From Trichinella spiralis (lineage: Eukaryota > Nematoda > Enoplea > Trichinellida > Trichinellidae), in NCBI GenBank assembly GCA_000181795.3, contig CM012954.1, forward strand, positions 10,579,848 to 10,643,847: a stretch of DNA of 64,000 nucleotides, in the 5' to 3' direction. Shown piece by piece: positions 32,943 to 45,178 of this stretch (its first letter is position 1; each line of letters opens with the position of its first letter). Made by a program: the position numbers and the translations under genes. Below the pieces are notes generated by a model. That model saw nothing but the letters and a program-made list of their open reading frames with translations, searched no databases and had not been told where the DNA came from.

Positions 32943-34963
32943 AAAAGTTATATATGTAAATATTAATTAATTAATTTATTTATATTATTTAGTTTCTTTT
33001 ACATTTGTTTTCATGGCACAAATAAAATTTGAAGAAAAGATTTGTTACTTTACAATTATTAACAACAATCATTATTTATCACTTTCAAATTTGAATAGTC
33101 AAATTACCAATTTTATAATTTCCTATGCGTGTCTCATATTTTGTTCAACTTATTTTTGAATTGATCTATTGTTCTAGTGTTCATTAATTCATTTTTACAC
33201 GTGCGAGTCAACTTTATTTGATCAAGAAGTGTATAATTTTAAAAGTTGAAATTATTTTTTACGTTTAATATCAATTTAAAAGTGAAAATTTTATTCGAAA
33301 TATGAATCTTTTGTCCCATGTTGAGTAATTTTTATTGCACATTGTTAATTTTATTTTTATTAAACAATTAATGCTTGTTAGAAAACAGCAAAATAATTAA
33401 CTGTAATGAAAACGCTGTTAGTTAATAAATGAAATGCTTACTTTGTAATAAGCTGATGTCCATTAAAAGCTGTTAATGAGCTTGCTTACGACATTTGTTG
33501 TTAGTGAATTTGCAAAGTCAATCTTTGTATATTGTAATTGATTATCGTTTATTCTCTTAATGAATAATTTTGGGTAATTTGTAATTGAAAAAGTAAATGA
33601 ACAATGGAAGCCAACATGGAACGGTAATGCTGGAAATATTGAATAATTGAAATTTTAGAACAAACGCATCGTTTCACAAAAATCGTCATCTAATTAAATT
33701 GGATGCTTTTTTATTGCCAAAATAATGCTGAACTAAAAATAAGCAAAATTGCAGTTCCGTTTTATGTTAATGTTAAATTTCAAAAAATGAAAGTAAGACA
33801 ATAATATCTGAATGAGAGTTTTTATCAGTACTTTGTATTTGTAAATGTTAAATGAAATTAACATTATTAATATATTTCTTTATGAAATTATGAAAAAGAG
33901 CAATTTTTTCTACAAGAACCCGCACTGTTATTACAAAATCTTTTGTTATAAATCTGTCAATTATTGATATTATACATTAAACAAAATGAAGCATAATAAT
34001 CGACTGATGCGTTAAACAAATTTTAATTTACTTAAAAATTTTACACTAATTTGAATTAAGAAATACAAAAAGAATACAATGATTATTCAACTTTCAAATA
34101 CGTTTAAATAATCAAATGCTAATTTAATTGCTTTGCATAAAAATATTGCTTATATTTATCATATAACCGTAATATTTTTGCATTATTGCATTTTGTAATA
34201 TAACAATATAAGAAGTTTTATAATGAAATGACAACAACAGCAGCAGCAACTTTATAAGTGAAGTATTCATTATAGAACATTAATTATTATTCATATTTAA
34301 AATTTCAATTGAAGTGAAAGAAAAACTGATTAAAAAAATGAAATTTAATTAATTTTATAATATTTTTGATACTATACCATAACTGAAAAATTGCTTTCAA
34401 GATAAATAATGAAGTGCGTGAAGCAATTTATTTAGAGTTTGTTATTTGTATTATATTAAGCAAGTTTTATTAGCCATCGTTGTGCTTTTTAAGTTTCCCA
34501 GATGTAATCGCTTTAATCAAACTATAATGTCTACAGTTGGTAGAGGAACATTTTCAAAGCTGCTTAACATTTTACCCTTTGCTCTTACTTTATAATTAAT
34601 TTCAACTGCTTGTGCTATTAATTGGCTTGATCTCAAAATTAGCAACTTCATTATTCAACTGTATCTGTCTCTATTTAATCCACAACACCTACGCTTGTTG
34701 CAATTTGAAGCATGATTGTCTGCATTGTTTAGGCAAAAGCTTTCACTTTGAAGCATCTGAATTGCAAGTTACTTCAACATGAACTATTCCACTTTCTGTT
34801 TTCAGTATGGTTAGCTGCCTTTTGAAACGACTTTAAAAAAATTTTCCTTTTACTTCACAAAATACCTGCAATAAAACTTCGAATGACTTTGAATTGCAAT
34901 GGCAATGACAAATTTACACTGCATTATAATGATTTGCATATTTATTTCAGACTGCTCTTGGAA
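32943..34963. other. intergenic, AT-rich
   Basis: Nothing recognised until the acceptor TATTTATTTCAG (ending 34950) just before the next small gene. A short CAG run lies near 34238. Confidence 0.5.
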
Positions 34964-35664
34964 ATGGCAAAATACGCTCTTCACTTGACTTTGATTTTGG
35001 CTGTTCTATTGTCTGTTGCTTTCAGTGAATTTATACGTCTCAAACCATCAGGTATACATTATTTTCTCTTTTTTTTCAATAGAGTATGCAGTTTCAAAAT
35101 TAAATTTTCATCTTCAATGTCCTTATCTATTAAGATTATGCATAACAGATTTTTAATTTATGTTAGTTAATTTTTTTTAGAACAAGCAGTTATTGAACAG
35201 AATAGATAATTTCACTTTTGCAAGTGATACAATTTAAAATATTATGAACGTGTACAAAAACAAATTCAAGAAACACATTTTCATTTTTTGATGTAAAAAT
35301 CGAAAGCACAACAAAAACTTTCAATAATATGAAATTATTTTTTTCTGCATTAAATTCTTCTATTTAAAATTTTAACACTGTATAGTTTTGGAAATAAATG
35401 CAGTAAATTGATAATATGCCATAATATTTGAAAGTACTGCTTAAGAATGTGCTAAATTATTTAATATGCCATTTAGAGAAAAAAAAATATGATTCAGAAA
35501 AAATGCAATTCGCAGCTAAAGATTATGGAGATCTGCACAGTGGCATATCTGCTTACAGACTAATTCCAGTACTTCAGGCGTCAAAAAAAAGGCAATTAAA
35601 AAATTTGAATGACATTGAAGAAAGCGCAATTCCTGAATGGTCTATGCTTGGTTGGACGTGGTGA
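34964..35664 (+). CDS. small secreted peptide or neuropeptide-like precursor
   Basis: Exon 1 (34964-35051) follows a good acceptor 13 bases before the ATG and encodes a clear signal peptide, MAKYALHLTLILAVLLSVAFS, then EFIRLKPS. Exon 2 ends at 35664 and has three possible acceptors (exon start 35477, 35498 or 35516), all in the same phase. The mature part reads … GDLHSGISAYRLIPVLQASKKR|QLKNLNDIEESAIPEWSMLGWTW. KKR is a typical prohormone cleavage site, and the Trp-rich C-terminus WSMLGWTW is free, without an amidation Gly. Total is 78 to 91 aa. I know no family for it. A short neuropeptide precursor is an inference from signal peptide plus tribasic site. Confidence 0.6.
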
Positions 35665-37689
35665 TTTGTCATTATGCTAATATCATTTCTGATAAAATTA
35701 TATAATCAGTTATTCACTGTTTACATATTATTCAGTTTTAAGCGTGACACTTAAAAAGAACTTTAAATATATGTTACACAAACCATTATGTCACTTGTTC
35801 ACAATATGTGGAAAAGAATTTAACACAAATAAAAATTCTTTCATTCTAAACAAAAAATTTACAAGCAAATCATAATTTTCACGTTTAAATAAACAAAAAA
35901 AATTTTTTTATTATATAAATTTTTAGAACATCATGTAATTTAAAAACACCAGTTACTTTAAACAGAGAACTTGACAGTTTTTTATGATTAAAGTTTAATA
36001 TATTAAAAAATTCTTCAAAATTAAATAATTTCTCTTATTCATAATTTTCCAAAATTCTTTTATATTAATGCTTGAAATCTCCACCTAAAAATATGTTATG
36101 TTCCTATTTGTATAGTTTATTGAAAAGTATATAATAAGTAATAAATTTAGAAATTCGTTTTTTCTCACCCTTATTATTGAATGTAAATTTCACATAAGTA
36201 AAATAATAAAAATATGTGTTCTAATAAACATTCATACTTAATGATGTCATTTTAATACTATACTACAGTATTTTATTAATCATTGATATCAGTGGCATGT
36301 GTTTCATTCAAATGATGATTTTATAACTTTCTGAAATTTGTTTTTGGCTATATGTTAACCTAATTCATGCTCATGGTTTGTAAGGTATATATGATTATGT
36401 TTGATGTCGGCAGTTTGCCGTGTTCTAAGTTTCCCATAGAAATTAAAACATTTTAAATGAAACTTAATTTTATAATTATAAGGTATTTCTTGTTGAAATC
36501 CTGAGAAAGCGAAAATTAATTTTCGCTTTGAATAACCAGTAATGAATGATTTTGAATTTGAGAACTGAAACATAAAATTAAGGTTTTTTTTAAATAAACA
36601 GTATGTAAGTAATAGAGTTTAAATGCAGTTTATCAACGTTGTATTCAGAAAAAGTCACATGGATTGATGATTTGTAAAGCATTTCATGATTAACTATGCA
36701 TTCATAAAAGATGTGCGTATTCATGTATGGATATTGTTCATTCAGTAATGCTTTGAAACTGTTGAAAGAATATTGTTTGTAAAACTTTTTTTATTGTTAT
36801 TTTCTGAAAAGAAATGTATGTTATTAAGTCGAAGCTGTTATTTAATTTATATGTATGTAATAAAGTTTTTTATTTTATAGTTAAAAATTCTGGCATAAAA
36901 TTGATTGTAATTTTGAATAGAACATACAAACGTACACGAATTATTTATCTTACTGAATGATCTAAGTTTTACAGATCTTGAACATGCAACATGTTAATTT
37001 TGTTGAATTCTTCTTTTAATGGATTTTGAAATTAAAAGTCTGTTTGTAGTAGTTACAGTGGAAGTAGGAAATTTAGTCAAAATGATTTTAAAGTTTTCTA
37101 AACTAACTTAAACCGATTTACTTTTGATCTAATTAAACAAATCCCTTAATGAAATAAATGAATAATAATAATAATAAGTATTATTATCTCAGATTTGTGA
37201 TGTTATTATTGAAGGAATGTAAGCAATTATTCAGATATTGATTGTGTGACTGTTGGCCTCTTACAGCTTGTAGTTGATAAGCGACTGAACATGGTATGTA
37301 GTTTACTTATTTGACTTTCAAATTATTCTGCTAAGCTTAAGCGAGTTACATATTAATAAATGTTTTATATTTATGCACTTTTTTTACAAATGGTTGTTGT
37401 TGTTTCAATTACTGCTTTGCAAAATTAACAAAAATAAAATAATGCTTGGCTTCTGTAAAATAAGTAAACGGAATTTTTTCTGCTTTTAATACATCCTGTT
37501 AAAAAAGGAAAAATCAAGTCATCTCTCATTCAGTAAATAAGATTTACCATTTCATTTGAATACTTTCTATTTTTTTCACTGAACATGCTGTATTCAGCTA
37601 CAGTATGCTTTAGCGTACTGAATTTACAATAGTTTAATAGAATTAAGCAGTTTTTATTGTAATATAAAATACTTGCAAAATTCAGCATA
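35665..37689. other. intergenic, AT-rich
   Basis: Two kilobases without a supportable gene, RNA or repeat. Confidence 0.5.
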
Positions 37690-38930
37690 AAATATAAATG
37701 GAATGCGCCTGGCATGCAAAGGGCATATTAGCAGTGAAAAAGAGAGGGACGTTGTGCGTCGATATTTGGGAGTCCTTGTATTTGTTCACATCAGTAAAGC
37801 TATATATAGTTTATGTTTGTTAGGAGTCGATGCGGTCTGTCAGCTAACAGACATGGTAGCGCAGAAGACGCTACAATGGCGTGGTATGATCCTGTCTTAC
37901 ATCAGAAGATTCCATGTGGAATGTGCGAAACTTCCGTTCAATCAGTTGATTGGGTCGGCGAGACGCTACTTTTGCCATTATCAGTGATATGTTTACATGC
38001 ATGATTATATGCACAAGTTGATCCTCCAATGGAAACCTTCAAGGGATTACAAAAAAGATTACTTGAAATTTACGGGGAGCAAGAGCTTGCAATGCAGAAT
38101 TTTTAAATTTCTATAATTTTGCGATGACTTTGCATGATCTCATGTTTGCCGTTGTGATAAATGAATGAACTCTTCTGCAGCGGTTCACTGAAGGCTTTGC
38201 AAACGTTGTTTGTCATATACACTTGTCACTTCGAACGTCAGTTCCATCGAAGTATCCGAATGCTTTGCCAAACAGGTAGAACGTTTCAAGGATCGCTTGG
38301 AGCGCATTTGGTCTAAAGGTGATACGTACGTGAAGTCAAAGTACGCTAGCATAACCAAGCCCAGATATGCAGATTTTTAAGAGTCAGCATATTAATGAAT
38401 TCTCAGAAGGTGAAGTAGCCAGCAAAGCCGAGAATACCTGGAAATGAATATTAAAGCGACGATCAGAAGGTACATGACGAACCCAATTCTGTCAGAATGC
38501 AGCCTTTACATCACCACAGTGCTTGAGAGCCGCAGGAGTTTGACAGTAAAGTCAAACCTTAATCTGGAAGGAAGAACAGTTAAAGACAGCTATCATATGC
38601 GACCAGCCAAGCGCGCATATTCCAGAAAATTCAGCTGTATTTCTGAAAGTGGTTTTAATTCGACAAAACGGATTTCACCTACTCAGGGAGTGCCTGTTTG
38701 GTGAAAAAGCATATATACCATTTCACAGCAGATCTGGCGATGAGTGGAGATGGACGAATTTAGCTGTTGGAATAGCAACCTCGTCCGAAGAAGTAGCGAT
38801 ATTACAAAGCAAAAAAAGCACTGAAAGTCAGCAACTCAGCGATGGACATCGACAAGTAGTAAAGAAAATGGTGCTTAATAATGTGATCAATGTTTCCAAG
38901 AAGTTAGAAAGTATATAGAGAGATGATTAT
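37690..38930 (+). pseudogene. GC-richer coding-like island, unassigned
   Basis: About 1.2 kb is visibly richer in GC than the flanks and holds overlapping plus-strand open stretches in different frames (37703-37987, 38444-38704, 38649-38918). Several segments read like protein but no frame carries through and no splice sites join them. It could be a decayed gene or an old transposon. I cannot name the family. Confidence 0.35.
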
Positions 38931-40252
38931 TATAATAGAAAGCGTCTGTTTGTTATAGCTGTATTTAAATCTGATATCCTTAATCTCTGAATACAGAAAT
39001 GAAGCTTCTCTAATTTGAACTGCATTTGCGATGCATTCTGGTTGAAAAGAATCTTAAAATTCGGAGAATTCAAGCAATTCAATTTGAATTTTCCGCGCTA
39101 CACGCTATTCAGGTCACTGTTGAGCGTCAATAGGCGAACGGCCTGCCTGCAATCAGTATTGGAAAATATTGGCTACGCAGAAAATGTAGTTGTTACGAGA
39201 AAATGTTGGCATCATGTTTTAAAAAGTAATCAGATTTTTTTAACAGTTAGTGAAATGAAAATAATTACAAAGCAGAATCTATAAATGCTAATTTTACTAA
39301 ATTAAATATGACTATTGTTAAATAAAATGAAACAGGAGTAATTAAATAAATAAATGTTAAAGAGTTATAATTTTTAAATATCATTTAGCTGTATTTTTTT
39401 GAGAAAATTAAAGGTTACTGTAATTTGCTGCATTTGTTTGTCTGATAATAAAACCTGATTTTCATTTTTCCTATTGTACTTGTTTTTTTCGGTTTCATTT
39501 AGTTCATTGCTTGATACGAGTCAGTGTGATAGCGCGAGCTTAATTATTCCTTGTAAGTACTGATTTTTAATTTTAAGAAGAATTCTTTTGTTAATTTAAT
39601 TTTAAATATAGTTTCCTTTTCGATGAGATAAAATATTTACTTAATTAATTAATGAATTACTCAATTTTTTACTTACATGTGACGCTTTTTATTTTTTCCT
39701 GTCCATTAATCTACAAAACAGAAAACAACTTTATTTTAAAAATTATTTTGCTTTTATTCAAAGATATATCTTTTGTTACTGATTATTAGCGCGTATTTAA
39801 GCTGTTGTTTATTGTTTTTTATTAATGACGATAAATAAAATAAAATAAAGTGTAATTATTAGATTATAAATTTTTAATATTTGCGTTTTGTGTGTGCATT
39901 TTTTATTTAATCTAAATTGCATTGTTGATAGTAAATACATTGAACTATCAAATATTTTTTTATTTTTTATAATAGCATGATTTGCTGTTTATGAATTTCT
40001 TATTTTTCTTTATTTATTTTCTCTTGTTTATTGATGTATCTTTTTTCATTAGATTTAAGTAGTTATTGGGTGACACATTTGCAGCTAAAATGTGATTAAG
40101 TTAGTGAATTTTTTCATATGAAGGTTTATTTTTTTTTATTATACTTTTTAGTCTATCATAATAAAAATGTAGCAGTTATTTTGGTGAAAATGCGTGATTC
40201 ATGTTGTCATATTTAACAATGTTTACATTTATTTATTTTAGTAAGCATCAAG
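38931..40252. other. intergenic, AT-rich
   Basis: Nothing supportable except the probable promoter of the following gene. Confidence 0.4.
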
Positions 40253-40929
40253 ATGTGCAGTGCTTCAAGCAGCTCGATGAATTCCAGCTTGGAAGTGTCA
40301 CGTGGGGAGTCACGTAAGCATAATTAGTTGACTTAGCGGATTTTATTTTTAACTTACAGTTGTATTTATAGTTGGTGAGTCGACAATTGATGTAGTTGAG
40401 GCTTTGAAAAAAGGCTTTGATAAGATGATGGTATTGTCGCCGTCTAAGGAAGAACATTTTGATTTTAAAAGGGATTGCACCGATTTAAAAGAGTAAAATG
40501 ATTTAATTTTGCATTTTACATTTTATACAATCAAATCATTATACATTTTAACAGGAATTGCACTTATACTTTTATGGAGAACTTCGAGCAGGAAGATGCT
40601 GATTTCTTTTTGTCGTTGAAAGAGGAAGATGCAAGCGCTATTCGTTGCAGTACCCCTGTGAATGGAGATAATAATTTTTCTGTGGAACTAATGGATGTAA
40701 TGTAAAATAAAAATGTTTAATAAAACGAATATTTATGATTTTTTTGCAGTGTGATGTTTCGACAATTGCATGTGTTGACGGTAATTTCACTGGCAATGTT
40801 TTTAAGTTCGATCCGTACGGACCAGATGGGCACACCTGCCACTGCAGCCATTGCAGTAAGCGGAATGCAAAATCTGATGATGAATTTGTGAACGGGGAAA
40901 GTTTTGATGCACTTAGCCGCACTTTGTAG
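40253..40929 (+). CDS. four-exon gene of unknown function
   Basis: Exons 40253-40313, 40372-40492, 40555-40696 and 40750-40929 each have standard GT-AG borders and join in phase to 167 aa, which is good evidence of a real gene. The product begins MCSASSSSMNSSLEVSRGES and has a helical middle (STIDVVEALKKGFDKMMVLS). It has an acidic segment (ENFEQEDADFFLSLKEEDAS) and a C-terminal cluster, DGHTCHCSHCSK, that could bind metal. No signal peptide or membrane segment. I recognise no family. Introns are 55-62 bp, the shortest class in the window. Confidence 0.7.
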
Positions 40930-43570
40930 TGATCTTGAAATGTTTTGTTCGTTTTCATTTTACGATGCACTTATTTATTTTTGTAAAGGTGAATTTGCTT
41001 GTGTATATGTATGCGATTACTGAAAATTTACAGATTAAATGGCTGTAGTGTGTCTTTCTAATTTTGGTCGTTTCTACTCACAATTCGAATTTATTGTTCG
41101 AATATTTAATGTTCACAAAAAGAATTATCAAATGGGTTGTATGCAGATGGCACATGCATATTCAATTTCTATATTGCGCACGTTCACTTGCATGGGTTGT
41201 GAGAAGGGCACAACGAATTATTAATAATTCATTTTTCAGTGCGATTTTTAATAAGTAATTGAAAGAAGAAATGAAGAAACCAATAATGTAAAAGAATTTT
41301 AATGCATATTTTGTAGTAAAGTTATTTAAAATAGCACATGTATAGAATTATTTCGATTTAAAATTACATCAGTTGTTTTTATTATTTTAGTTTAAAATTT
41401 TTTTCAAAGAATTGCCTATTCAACTATTGTTTACAAAACTTTGAATTGAATCACTACATAATTGTGCACAAAAGTAAGCCTATTGATTGAATGTTTTCAT
41501 GATTGATCACAGCATGTACATGTAATATGTCGATTGTCTGTCAATTTTACTTTTGAAAAGCAGCAGTACTGAAACACCGAATAATGCAGTCTGTGTTGAC
41601 CGTTTTAGTTAGCGAATATTTAAATAAGAGTCGCTGCATAATTACTGACACAGCTGAAGCCTAGAAATTTTTTCTTCTTGCTTGTTGGCCTGCATATGCT
41701 AATTTGCGAGAAACAATTCTCGTGATCAACTTTGACTGGCTGTTCTTTTCGGTTGAGTCTACAAAAAATTTAATTTTTTTAGCAATCGTGAAGCAACAAT
41801 GAACAATAAAAATGTGCGCAATGTTGGTCTTTGTTCAAAAAATGCGTTGCCTTTGCACATAAAGAGCCAATTGCAGATTTTTAAAATAATATTTTAAACA
41901 TGAAAAGTGTTTTTCCTGAAATTGCTGTTCAATTTTGTGGTACACATGTTGCATCTGTCAACACTTTTTATTTGTTTTAATGCGAAAATGTCAAATTAGA
42001 CGAAAATAAATCGAAGCAGATAAGTTAACGGTAATGATCAAAATGCAGATGCAGTCTCAACAGTGGACGTATTATATATATACATGTGTTTGCGTTTTGT
42101 TCATCGTAGTTGATATGCTCGAAAACTGATTCAATTTTTGCGCATACTAAGTGAACAGGCTAAAATATGCAGGTCGAACAAAAATGCGTTAGTTAAAATG
42201 ACGTCAGTGTAGCACGTTTCTTGTTATTTTAATGATTTGTTAATTTAGATTTCAGATAAGTATAGTCTGTGAACTCATCTCAGTGTCATCAGGCACGGAG
42301 CATATGACAAACTACGATGATTTAGCATGTAAAATTAAAAAAAAAGAAAAAACGGTGAAGCCCAAAGATGAAATGAAGCCGTATGATCAAGAAACTTCGT
42401 GCTGCTTCAGATTATGCAAAAATATCTTCAGTACTGTTTGAAGGCAAAGTGGTTTCTTGGATTTCTTGAAACATGTCAAGATTTGCAAATTTAATTGCTG
42501 ACAAACTGGAAAAAATCAACTCTGTAAAAACTGCATCTTGGTGTCTTGAACGAATTATTTGCATTTTTTCAATTAATGAATTCAAAAATCAAATGTCAAA
42601 ACAGGAATTATTTACGTTGAAACAAAATCTGTTTGTGTGTTATCTACAATGAAAATAAGTTTTGTTATATTTGCTTGTTAATTCAATGAGAATAATTTTT
42701 AAAAAAAACCATTTATATTTTTCAATATTATTAAGTTAATAATAAGTTATTATTGTTTATTTATAGAATTTCATTTAACTGAAGTTAGTTGACATTGTGT
42801 GCAATCAAACTTGAAAATCAGATTTAAGAAAAAAAAATTTTTTTTAATTGTTGTATTGTAAATGTATTTTTAATTTATTTTTGAAATAAAAAACACAAAG
42901 TGAATAAAATAATAAACAAAAATAAATAAATAAATAAATATATATATGTGAGAAGAAAGATTGAAATGCATTGCATGTCAGTTGGTAGATATATGATAAA
43001 AATGATGTCGGTAAATATCAAAAAGTGAAATGATTGATGGAGAATAAAAATTGAACGAGTTGGGCTGAAATTGGCTGGAAGATGAAGATGCAGTGTGGCA
43101 ATTGAATATAGTGACGACGTTTTTGATTTTGCTCACAAATTGTTCATTGTGATGATATTCGATGACGCGCTGCTATAACGCGTACATGATTGACTTTGTG
43201 CGAACAAACTGACGTCGTATCAGCCAACGATGTCAAATAAATTGATGGAAATTTATTTATTTATTATTTACTTGTTTGGCATACTTGAATGGTTGAATCG
43301 TTCCGACGTTTAGCAATTAGTTACGAATCGGAAAAATTTGTGGCACCTTGTCGTAACACAACGTTGCTTCAACGATAACATACCTACCACATAATTATTC
43401 GACTTCTTCATTCAACTTTATATAGTGTTTATTTTCGATTTATATATAATATAATATAATATTTTTGGTTTATTTTATTTATTTTCTTATCTGTTTGTCT
43501 GTCTACCTGTCTATCAGTCGGATTTTTACCGGTCATGACATGCTTGAAGTGAAGAAAACTAGCTGAAAAT
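40930..43570. other. intergenic, AT-rich
   Basis: A 45-codon frame at 42304-42441, starting about 50 bases after an acceptor-like TTTCAG, has a Lys-rich body and three Cys near the end. It is too short to call. Otherwise nothing is recognised. Confidence 0.4.
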
Positions 43571-43739
43571 AAACAACTTTATTGCCAAGCTTTACATCTG
43601 CCCCATAAAACTCTCACTAAGCTGTGTTAAGTAAATAAGGAAGAACTATCTCACAATTACTGCTATCATCGCTTGCTAAAGCAGAGAAGCGCAATCACCA
43701 GTTGCGTTTCAAGTTCATCTATACGATCAGTAAGTTATC
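43571..43739 (+). promoter_or_regulatory. possible 5' non-coding exon of the aminopeptidase gene
   Basis: A less AT-rich stretch ends at a strong donor (ATCA|gtaagtta at 43740). The first acceptor in front of the aminopeptidase ATG, TTCTTTTGCAG ending 45161, would complete a 1.4-kb 5'-UTR intron. The left border is arbitrary. Confidence 0.3.
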
Positions 43740-45178
43740 ATTCTTTTCTATACATTTTTATGGTAAAAATATTTATTCTATATATATTTATTTCAATTGA
43801 TCAGTTATTTTGGTTAAAATTTTTTTATTACAAATGTTTACTGTAAATTTTCACATTGTTGCAATTTTGAAATAAAATTTCTCGTTCATTAACTATTGAA
43901 CTGCTTGAAATTATTTCACTTATATGCACAATTTTTGCATTTGATTATTCTGAATTTTCCATAATATGAGAATCTGGAATATATATATTTTTTTTTGTTT
44001 GAATTGCTTTGTAAGTAAACATTATAATGCTCGAATTCAATTAAAAGGAATCTTTCTCTATTCTATGACAAAATTCAATATATACCATACCAGATTTGTT
44101 CAATTAATGCTTTTCGAATGAAAAATTCCATTCAAACTATTACTAAAAAATTTAACTTACTAGTTTTATCTTTTATGAAAAACAGTACACTTTCTAATTA
44201 AAAAAAAATCACAATTATTTAACCATATAAAATTATATCATTGAAATCAGATGTCAAACAGAATGAATGGTAATATTGTGCATTTTGTTCATTCATTTCT
44301 CATCAACTGTTTTTATTGATTTAATTGAACAACGACATAAAAATGTGCAAAAGTGACCAGATTGATTATTTGCCTAATTTATCTTTTTGTCAGGTTTACA
44401 ACTGGCGTAATCATTGGTTGTTCAATTTTGATAGTTTTGATTAAAATAAAATTATAATTATAATTATAATATTTGTACACAAAATGCTTGCAATGTTGCT
44501 TTGGTCTTTCTGGAGCGTTTTTTCAAAAAATTATTTCTCTAATATACATTTTCATACTTTGTTGCATAAAAAAATTTCTTTGCTGCAATAGATTATTTTC
44601 TTTTTCAACGTAGAAATTTTTTTTTATTGTTGTTTTTAATCAATCACTAAAATTATAATAGTTTTGGGTGATGTGGTTAATGATGATGGTGATTTTACGT
44701 AAGCTAATTTCAAACATTTATTATATAAGATGAACATCAATTCTTTACGTTCAATACGTTTGCCGTTTGAAAGTGAAAATTTTTTAAAGTATTATTTTCT
44801 CAACAAATATAGATTAAACCTTCTACGCAGTAGTAATATTATATTTTTTATATTATGCTCTATTGGATTGAATTTCCAAATCAACTTCCAACTTCAATCA
44901 ATAATAAATAGAAAGATACACAAACATCTTTTATTACTGTACATCAATCAGATAGATCGGATGTCCTCTTCTGAAATGAAACAACAATAATAAAAACAAC
45001 AAATCCAATACAATATATTGTCGTATATTTATGTTCTATTTGAAAATGTATTACGGATGTGAATACAAATTTGCTTTTACTATAAATAAAACAATAATAG
45101 AATTCTATTATTATTTGCATTTTGAAAATTTTTCCTTCTCATAATTTCAATTCTTTTGCAGTTTAAATAAAATTTCCT

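Noticed and set aside
41039-41258. Two overlapping 61-64 codon frames
   Set aside because: Downstream flank of the four-exon gene; no splice context or homology.
44730-44990. 86-codon frame before the aminopeptidase
   Set aside because: AT-rich composition, no splice sites, and it lies in the probable 5'-UTR intron.
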